This document shows, piece by piece, positions 56,860 to 64,000 of a stretch of 64,000 bases of DNA (positions are counted from its first letter, which is position 1; every line of letters begins with the position of its first letter). The notes beneath the pieces are model-generated. The model did not search any database and was not told where the DNA came from. It saw only the letters and a list, made by a program, of their open reading frames with translations. The position numbers and the translations under genes are program-made. Source of the DNA: Uranotaenia lowii (Eukaryota > Arthropoda > Insecta > Diptera > Culicidae); assembly GCF_029784155.1 (NCBI RefSeq), contig NC_073691.1, forward strand, positions 66,718,839 through 66,782,838, read 5' to 3'.

Positions 56860-57300
56860 TTATTTATTGCAGGTGCTTTTTTCACTTTTTCGGCTCAGGC
56901 ACTGGAAAATCTCCGCCGTCTGATCGACCCTCACAGTGGGGTTTCTTCTGGCCGTCCGCTTCAGCCGACTTCCAAATGCAAATTGACTCCCCGGGCCTAA
57001 TTGGATAACGCGGACTGAAAACAGCAGAAGAAAAAACGGCACTTGTTTTACCTCGGCTGATGATGTTTTTTATTATTGATGCAGCCGACTCAAAAAAGAA
57101 ATACTTACCACTTGTTCCTTCTCCTCCTTCCGTTTTTTCAAGGTTTTGCTTTTGCAGCGCCGAAATGGCCTTCTCTCACCGACTGAATTTTTACCTCTTC
57201 CGGCCGTGTTCCTCACAGTTAACAGATTTCGCAAACCGTTTAGACTATTCGAACGCGTACCAATTTGCAAATTTCTCTGGCAACGAAATGTAAACAAACT
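56860..57300 (-). other. Candidate two-exon 5' region on the minus strand
   Basis: Minus-strand reading from 57297 gives a basic, Arg/Lys-rich frame ending KKRKEEKEQV at a strong donor (AGTG|GTAAGT; exon end 57109). The 94-nt intron (57108-57015) ends in CTGTTTTCAG, and a second G+C-richer block follows to about 56870. Joined, the frame stops six codons into exon 2. The pair could be a 5' untranslated region, a non-coding RNA or a 68-codon peptide. Of all unassigned stretches this looks most like host gene sequence. Confidence 0.35.
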
Positions 57301-57654
57301 CTACACGCTGAAAGTCGTTTGTTTAACTCAGCATTAAACGGTAGAATTTTTTCAGTGCATGTTTTCTCACGCCCCTTTCTAGTGAGCAAATTTGGTGATT
57401 TTGTCGGTCCCGACGGCAACGGCCCTATTTTTCTCACCCTCATACTAACCCCCGGTGCGGTATGAAAGTGATCAAACTCGTGAGCATTTTCACTTTGCTC
57501 GCGATTGCTGCGGATGCCCTCATATTCGGTTTTGCAACGGTTGTTTCACGGATATTCAAAACACATTTTAAGAAATCTATCTATGAATCTTAAAAGAGGA
57601 AAGGCTACAAACCAGTTTCAATCATGTCCAAAAATAGCATGACATAAAAAAGCT
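57301..57654. other. No gene seen
   Basis: Continues the less AT-rich block to about 57540 with short open frames on both strands. It might be a promoter or upstream region for the minus-strand candidate, but no core promoter element was recognised. Confidence 0.35.
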
Positions 57655-57795
57655 GCGATGAAACTGAAATTTTTAAAGTAAAAATCGTTACGTAACGATA
57701 AGCATATCTCCCCCCCTCCCCTATGTCACAATTCGTAACGCTTGAGCTTACCCCATCCCCCCCCTAGCAGCGTTACGTAATTTAGGGATGCCCCC
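57655..57795. repeat. GTTACG-type repeat, short copy
   Basis: AAAATCGTTACGTAACGATAAG, ATGTCACAATTCGTAACGC and GCGTTACGTAATTTAGGGATGCCCCC, with C-rich tracts between. This is the clearest end of the family seen at 29.7, 40.4 and 44.05 kb. Confidence 0.7.
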
Positions 57796-59330
57796 TAATG
57801 CTTTTAAATTTTATATAAGCATTATTAATGCATAGAAGCAATACAAAATAAGCACTAATGATAGCACGATATGCACATATGGAGCTACTATATAAAGTCA
57901 ACAAGCATTAAGCCTGTAGCACTTAAACCCCCTGTTCATGCTTATACTAAGCTTTTATAAAGCTTTAAATCTACACAGCAAATTTTTTTTTGCTGGAAAC
58001 CAGCAAAATTTTGCTGGTTTTTGTCCCGCTGACTTTCCAGCAAAATTTCCAGCAATTTCAATTGCTGGAAAAAACAGCAAACGTTAATGCTGGTTTCCAG
58101 CAATTCAAATTGCTGGAAAATCAGCAATCCAGATTGCTGGAAACCAGCTATTTCTTTCAACACAACCGGCAGTATTTAGTATGAAATTTATATTTCAATA
58201 TAAAATTAAAGTTTAATATTGGCTGTGCATATAATAAGCAATAAAAACAATTATTTTCTCCCATTTTCAATTAGGGATTAATTTATTTTCCAAAAAAAAC
58301 TTTTTTTTTCACAACTTTCTAACACCGGCTCTGGGGTGGCCGCTTTGTGCCAAAATGTTGATCATCCGCCACCTGTAAAAATAGTTTTGATTAGTATCTT
58401 CAATGGAATATCTACCTGTACAATAAAAACTTACCCTTGACTTGATGCCTGATTGCTAGAATATAGAGGAAAATAAAATAATTATATTAATTTAACCTAA
58501 ATTCGTAAAATAGAATCTCACCTTACTTCAGCGTACGAAACCAAAACAAACTCCAAATTGACAACTCGATTGCTGATTTTCCAGCAAACTAGATCAATTG
58601 CTGGAAAGTCCAGCAATTTGAAAACCGATTGCTGATTTTTCAGCAAAAATGACAAGCACATAACCGAATGCTGAAAAATCCAGCAATTCGAAAACCGATT
58701 GCTGGTTTCCAGCAAAAATTTGGATTGCTGAACGTTTCCAGCAATTTTTTTTGCTGGAAATCGAGGCAAAAATTTACTGTGTATGAAGTGGTGTGACCCG
58801 AACAGAACTTAAAGTACGGGTTTTTTCACATACCTTATCAGCATCATGAGTGGTCGAAATGGTAAAGGCGCAAGAAAAAATAAAGGCTGCTGCGGGATCC
58901 TCGGTTTAAGACTCATCGAGGGTAATTCTTAATTCAATTATAATCACTTCTCATTTCATAGAACCATTCATTAAGCAGGCATAATCCTTCATTCAGCAGG
59001 TTGATTGATGTTGTAGATAATGATTTTATTTTTTAATTTTTGTTCATTTTAATTAATCAAAGAATAATCATGATCAATCAATTAAATAATTAAAAGGTGT
59101 TCTAAGCATGCATTCTTAATGCTTTTATACGGCTGGCGAAAGATTACGTTTTGATGGTGCTCTAATTCAGCATTTGCTTATTAAAGGCTATGTTGTGATA
59201 GCATTTATTCAGCCCGCTATTTCGCCTTTTAAGCAATAATTCTGCATCATATAAACATATAGTGCAAAACAAGCATTAATTCAGAGTTATATAAGGGAAT
59301 ATAGTGTTGCTTAAGGGCTTTGTTTTAGTG
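57796..59330. repeat. AAGCATTA/TAATGCTT-rich element, interrupted
   Basis: The word AAGCATTA and its complement recur (TAATGCTTTTAAATT at 57796, ATAAGCATTATTAATGC, CAACAAGCATTAAGC; then TTCTTAATGCTTTTATAC, CAAGCATTAATTC, GTGTTGCTTAAGGG) on both sides of the nested 57974-58781 element. The outer ends were not resolved. Confidence 0.6.
57974..58781. mobile_element. CACAGCAAA-ended element saturated with CCAGCAA
   Basis: About 808 bp, TA on both sides. Ends CACAGCAAATTTTTTTTTGC and, complemented, CACAGTAAATTTTTGCC. TTGCTGG/CCAGCAA occurs more than twenty times in both orientations, clustered within about 180 bp of the left end and 240 bp of the right end, while the centre (58190-58500) is ordinary AT-rich sequence. 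The end sequence relates it to the 18866-19889 element, although the internal word is different. No protein. Confidence 0.82.
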
Positions 59331-59338
59331 CTTATGAT

Positions 59339-60822
59339 CAAGGATGGAAAAATTCGTTCACCAGCATGAACGCTAATGATTTTCAATCACCACTCCGTTC
59401 ACGATGATAGCATCGGCGATGCGAGCGTGAACAGACGACCGCTGATTGGTCGGATTGGCAATCCGAATGAATGAACTTTTAAATACGTTCGGGTGAACGA
59501 ACCGATGGCCGAAACGTTCGACGCAGTTAACTGGATCGTTTTTTATTTTCACCACGTCGTTCGTTGGGTGGATTGATTCGCAAATGATTGTCGAAACACA
59601 ATCGCCAAACGATTGCACGATTGCATTCGCGAATGTTTCTGTAACCGGTAAAGGATTGCACCATCAGGTGCTTGTTTTTTGGCTAATTTTGTGCGTGTTT
59701 TAGCCCCCGCGCTCGCTGACGGTTTGTTTTCTCATGATTTTATTTTAATTTATGTTCGAATAAGAACATTCAGCACTTTTGAACATTGCGTAGATAACTA
59801 AACTGACAAAGGGGGGTTTGAAAATGTCCACTCTTGTTTACGAAGCCTAGGGATTTAGCTTTTGGCTACTGGGACATTTTTTTAACCGAAATTGCCAAAT
59901 AATCATTTAATTATGTTGAGATTGCAAGAATACAGAATACAAAATTATTACTTTTATATACGTCACATAAAAGTTATAAAATCCCACACATAAATATTGT
60001 AAGCCGACATAGCACACAAATATCTGCCTACATCTAGGCGATTACGTGCTTGCCTACTTGAAGGCGTTTTGTTTTGTTCGAATTGGTTTTCGGAAGGAAA
60101 TAAAAAATTGTGAGGTATTGGCTTGAATTTTTTTTTAAATTTTTATTGTTAATTGAAATAACTATAAAAATGCTAAGCCTAATACGTATGTTTCGCGTTC
60201 GTATCCCATTGGGACATAAAAGCGAATTCCGCACCGGAAAATCAGCAGCTAAGACGACGTTTATTCGACTGAAACAATATCGACGGCTTTGATCGACACC
60301 AGGCCGACGTCCTTGCCTCCTATTTTCAAACCCCCCATTGTCAGTTTAGTTTTCTACGCAATGTGCAATAGTCCACACTTTAACTAATTATATGTTGAAT
60401 GTTCTTATTCAAACATAAATTAAAATAACATCATGAGAAAACAAACCATCAGCGATCGCGGGGGCTAAACACGCACAAAATTAGCCGAAAAACAAGCACC
60501 TGATGGCGCAATCCTTTACCGGTTACAGAAACATTTGCGAATGCAATCTTACAATCGTTTGGCGATTGTGTTTCGACAATCATTTGCGAACGTCGTGGTG
60601 AAAATAAAAAACGATCCAATTGAACGCGACGAATGTTTCGGGCTTCGTTTCGTTCACCCGAACGTATTTAAAAGTTCATTCATTCGGGATTGCAATCGTT
60701 AGTGTTCATTCTGGTGTGTGAACTTTTTCCTTTCCCGATTGCTTCGATTGGCAGTTAGAATTGAATGAGTTCACCACGGATTGCAGATTGAATGGACTTC
60801 GATCCGATTTTTTCCATGCTTG
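59339..60822. mobile_element. hAT-type foldback with perfect 8-bp TSD
   Basis: 1,484 bp. Ends CAAGGATGGAAAAATTCG and, complemented, CAAGCATGGAAAAAATCGG. The 8-bp duplication CTTATGAT is exact on both sides (59331-59338 and 60823-60830), as made by hAT transposases. Arms of about 490 bp are inverted copies: GTTCGGGTGAACGAA with TTCGTTTCGTTCACCCGAAC, CACAATCGCCAAACGATTG with CAATCGTTTGGCGATTGTG, and CACCATCAGGTGCTTGTTTTT with AAAAACAAGCACCTGATGG. The spacer (59830-60325) is non-coding. It is inserted at the right edge of the AAGCATTA-rich element. Confidence 0.92.
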
Positions 60823-60830
60823 CTTATGAT

Positions 60831-61400
60831 TACTTGCGCCGTGCGATCTATGATACGCATGCAGTTTGAAAAGTAAATTTAAAGATGTGGAAAAAACTTT
60901 TAAAAAGATATCACACCAATGAAAATATTCTTATTAGATAAACTTAGTTGAAGAATCCATTAATCTTTTTTTTTCAATAAAATTATGTTAATCTTTCCAT
61001 CAAAGAGTTGAGCCATTGCCATTGCCTAACGCTACAGGGTAAATGCCAAACACTATAAGCTTCTTGTTTTTGAGTTTCTATAGCTACCAGCTGTGGTGGA
61101 TAAGAGGTAAGATGGTAGAAATCTAGAAAACTATAAAATTGTTCATCGACAAATGACTTATACATTTATAAATGAAGTCACCAATTTCTGTTATGTTTAT
61201 TCGAAGTAATGTCTTACGCGAAACTTTTGAATGGTTAAAAATTGATTAGAACTCAAGCGATCGTGTCCAATCGTGTGAATGTTAGTTGACAGTTTACGTG
61301 AAAACGAATGTGCGTGTAATCCTGAATATTGTCATTCTCTCAACGAAGTTCGGGAATAGTAGTTGCGTGCGGGTGTCGTTTGCGCGTTAGAAAAATGATC
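60831..61400. other. No gene seen
   Basis: AT-rich; a 60-codon minus-strand frame (60983-61165) is unremarkable. The sequence from about 61330 becomes less AT-rich as the retroelement begins. Confidence 0.45.
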
Positions 61401-61729
61401 GCGAAAGATGTTTATTTTGCGTTGTTGGTTGCGCCGCTTGGGAAAGAACGTGAAAGAAAAGAAATAGCGGTTACCACACCAGCTACTGTTAATTTGCTAC
61501 TCGAATTAGTTTTCGAATCCCGCGGACCACGGGGGTACCAGGTAAAAGACCCGTTCCATGGCGGGGCCTAGAAGTTCGGGACTAGGACTAGGAGAGTACA
61601 AAGCTGCACGAACTGCCGCTAAGGCTGCCGTGAAAACCGTAAAAAGAAATAGTTGGAGGGATATTGTGGAGGAAATCAATCCTCAAACTCCATTCTCCAA
61701 AGTTTGGGATAAAATCCCGAATAGAAAAA

Positions 61730-62757
61730 CATTATGAAAACACCATGAATTTCATTTTCACTCTACTGTGGATTTTATGGTTGACACCATGAATATTACG
61801 ATACATGAAACCATGATTTCACTGTTAAACTCATTGTTTTCAACCATGGTATTCATGGTTTTGGCCAAAATTACCATGAAAAAAGGGGGTTGTTAAGCAA
61901 CTTAACAATGAAAAAATCAACTTTTTCCCATACATTTGGAAACACAAAACGATGAAAATTATTGTGTTTACAGCTTCCAATTTTCTCAACCACACTATGA
62001 AGTTCACTGTTATCCCTTAAATTTTTATCGTTCAAAGATTATGAACATCAATGTTGATTCATAGTTTATCAAGAATGTCGGGACCATGAAATTACATGGT
62101 TTTATTTGATGTTTTCATTGGTTTTTTTTGTTTATATTTTCTCTCAAAATGAAAAAATACTTGTTTTATTCGTTTGCTTCTTTTATTCAAATTATGGATT
62201 GTTCTTCATGCACTACAACACACTACAACACATTTTCACACCTAAATAAATGTTTCTGTGGGAATTCCGTGGGAGTTTAAAATTCACTAGTCCGAGTACG
62301 AGTCACGTACTTTCCGGCTGACATCCGGATCGGCCTCCAGCAGGATTCTGTAACAACCTATTTGCCACAACCTCGTAAGTTTTCCCTGAAAAAAAGTGTT
62401 ATGAGATCCGAGGAAGATGAATCGATTAACTGATAAAACTTACCATTTTAACGTATACGATATAGCAATTGCTATATTGATTGGATGCTTTGGACGATTT
62501 TTTTTTCAACACCGAACACGCGCCATCAAAAATGAAAGTTTTCGATTTGACAGCAAGAAATACACGCTCATTTTAAAATCCCATTTACTGGATTAGATAA
62601 ACAATGAATTATTATGTTTCTACCGTATTATTCACAGTTATTGTCATAATCATGGCGATTTCACCATCATATACAAATTATACTTCTAAAAAAGATCTTA
62701 ACTTTACATTGAAATTCATTGTTAGAATAAATACCATTGTTTAATTATTGTATCACC
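61730..62757. mobile_element. CATGGT/ACCATG-rich element inside the retrotransposon
   Basis: About 1 kb. ACCATGAA, CATGGT and TTCATGGT-type words recur in both orientations, dense at 61740-61880 and again at 62040-62120 and 62640-62760. AACAATGAATTTCAATG near the right end mirrors CACCATGAATTTCATT near the left end. It interrupts the retroelement frame between WDKIPN and the ESFCTHF region, so it inserted later. No coding capacity or clear target duplication. Confidence 0.65.
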
Positions 62758-63575
62758 ATGGTCTTGGCTATTCGGGATCTAATGCCTGAATGGCTCCAAT
62801 CGCACCAGCCGTTTCCATCTATTGCTGGGCCAACAAAATACCCTAATGACCCTGCACTGGTCGCTGAATCCTTCTGCACACACTTCTCCTCCGTTCTCTT
62901 CGTTATCGACTTTGGTACTGGTTCAAATATCGATAACAACTCCGATTTCACCTTACAAGAACAAGACATCGCCCTCTGTAAGGTCGAAGGACGTTCCGCT
63001 GGTCAAGACAAGATTGGTTATCCCTTTTTTTAAACACCTCCTACTGATCGGCAAAATTCTTTTCCTGGAAATATTCAACGATATCTGGGATGTCGGCGAA
63101 ATCCCTACGCAGTGGAATGAAGGCTTAATCATACCAATTCCTTAACCTCATCAAGACCTTCATCTCGTTATAAGCTACCGTCCTATCACCCTCTTGGACT
63201 GTTCAGGGAAGATTCTGGAACGCCTGGTTAAACGCCGTCTAATCTCCTTTCTCGAGGCCAACAACCTCCTGGACACAAGACAGTTTGGCTTTCGCCCTGG
63301 ATGCTCCACCGACGACCACCTCACCATATTTGAAAATCTCGTTGCCGATGACATCGATAACGGCCAACACGTGGAGTGCTCATGTTTGGACTTCTCTAAG
63401 GCCTTTGACCGGGTATTCCGTCCCCAAATTGTGTCCAGGCTAAAACAGGTGTGTTCTGGGCAGAATGGAGTATTTTATCCGCAGCTTCCTGCCTAAACGT
63501 AAAGCTAGAGTCTACATCGATGGCAAGCTATCAACCTCCCATGTAATAGCAAACGGTGTGCCCTAAGGGCTGTCC
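62757..63575 (+). pseudogene. Reverse transcriptase fragment (Jockey type)
   Basis: Reverse transcriptase fingers and start of the palm from a non-LTR element. In order: DPALVAESFCTHFSSV (about 62845-62900); DIWDVGEIPTQWNEGLIIPIP and a stop (about 63080-63144); SYRPITLLDCSGKILERLVKRRL (from about 63170); FLEANNLLDTRQFGFRPGCSTDDHL (63250-63327); VECSCLDFSKAFDRVF (63373-63420), whose Asp is the first catalytic residue. After a frameshift near 63455 the frame reads RSFLPKRKARVYIDGKLS and GVP-stop. The FADD box is not reached. At least three frameshifts or stops occur. The match is to the Jockey superfamily; it is not the same family as the tail at 41.3-42.0 kb as far as can be seen, because the two fragments do not overlap. 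Confidence 0.88.
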
Positions 63576-64000
63576 CAACGGTAGATGCAAAACACGGTTT
63601 TCGACCACGCTTAAACATTTCGGCTGGCACACCGGTGGCGTATATTGCTGTTTTAGCACAGTTATCGATTTCAAAATTCCCAACAGTTATACGCCTTTGT
63701 TCCAAATTCATGCAAATTTGGAACAGGATTTCAAAATATACGACAGACCGATTTAGTTCACGGTGAGAAAATTTTAGCCAACAATGATTTCTTTCACACG
63801 TGTTTGGGTAACATTGGGTGTGATAATAGTTTCTTTTTGAGATATTATTTGAATGTTTTTTTTTTAGCTTCAACCACCCTATACGTAACATAAATTGAGA
63901 ATAGATGTTAATAAAAACCATATCAAGTATAAAAAATAGATGTCACATTATTCTCGATTTAATGTAATTAAATAAAAAGCTTTTCATTTGGGCTCGACGA
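63576..64000. other. Unrecognised sequence
   Basis: A minus-strand frame of 138 codons (63505-63921) overlaps the retroelement edge. Its middle (VGNFEIDNCAKTAIYATGVPAEMFK) looks protein-like, but I know no family for it. TTCCAAATT/AATTTGGAA form a short inverted pair near 63696-63722. Confidence 0.3.

Larger units (their letters stand above)
61560..63575 (+). mobile_element. Jockey-superfamily retrotransposon fragment, interrupted
   Basis: The region before the reverse transcriptase is readable at 61590-61730: KAARTAAKAAVKTVKRNSW, then DIVEEINPQTPFSKVWDKIPN. It resumes at about 62757 with DPALVAESFCTHFSSV, and the reverse transcriptase continues to about 63575. The gap is filled by the CATGGT-rich element. 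Sequence beyond 63575, after GVP-stop-G (normally GVPQGS), is unrelated, so the element is truncated at both ends. Whether 61329-61571 belongs to it is unclear. Confidence 0.75.

Overview
The window reads as a piece of AT-rich eukaryotic, most likely dipteran and probably mosquito, genome. It has no bacterial-style operons. Coding capacity is almost wholly transposon-derived, and much of the sequence is AT-rich intergenic DNA. The mosquito inference rests on three independent degenerate copies of a Tc1/mariner transposase with DD37E spacing (a lineage described from mosquitoes), Jockey-type non-LTR retrotransposons, and pseudogenes of RpS7 and MINDY-3 that resemble animal proteins. The species cannot be named from the sequence.

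Layout. 0-12 kb: a DD37E relic, a 237-bp direct repeat, an RpS7 pseudogene, a foldback element and several small elements ending in CCCGAGCAGAC. 15-24 kb: a second DD37E relic, a hAT element with a perfect 8-bp target duplication, two or three elements saturated with a short word in both orientations, a hammerhead-like core motif, and a TA-flanked element. 24-32 kb: mostly unannotatable AT-rich DNA, with a retrotransposon tail, a 1.15-kb inverted repeat and two tRNA-like relics. 32.6-34.6 kb: a hAT transposon relic (perfect 8-bp duplication) holding a nested TTAA-flanked element. 35.0-40.35 kb: the third DD37E element, split by a 4-kb TTAA-flanked insertion made of two nearly equal 880-bp inverted arms around a 13-bp satellite of about 120 units. 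41-46 kb: Jockey relic, MINDY-3 pseudogene, unrecognised open frames.

46-56 kb is the most gene-like region. A Myb/SANT-like DNA-binding protein gene (+ strand, 48.7-49.7 kb) faces a PIF/Harbinger transposase gene (- strand, 53.2-54.8 kb). The transposase joins across two canonical introns into an uninterrupted 435-residue DDE protein. This is the standard two-protein set of an autonomous Harbinger transposon: in that family the Myb-like protein carries the transposase to the nucleus and the DNA ends. Between and beside them lie three foldback/satellite blocks sharing one repeat family, decayed copies of the 13-bp satellite, and a non-LTR tail. A TTACGTAA-ended element sits just upstream of the transposase.

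56-64 kb: a possible two-exon 5' region, an AAGCATTA-rich element carrying a nested CACAGCAAA-ended element, a hAT-type foldback with a perfect 8-bp duplication (CTTATGAT), and a Jockey-type reverse transcriptase interrupted by a CATGGT-rich element.

The recurring theme is nesting and self-complementarity: at least five large foldback elements, and several non-autonomous elements each filled with its own short word in both orientations. No host protein-coding gene could be confidently identified. Coordinates of inferred elements rest on matching termini read by eye.
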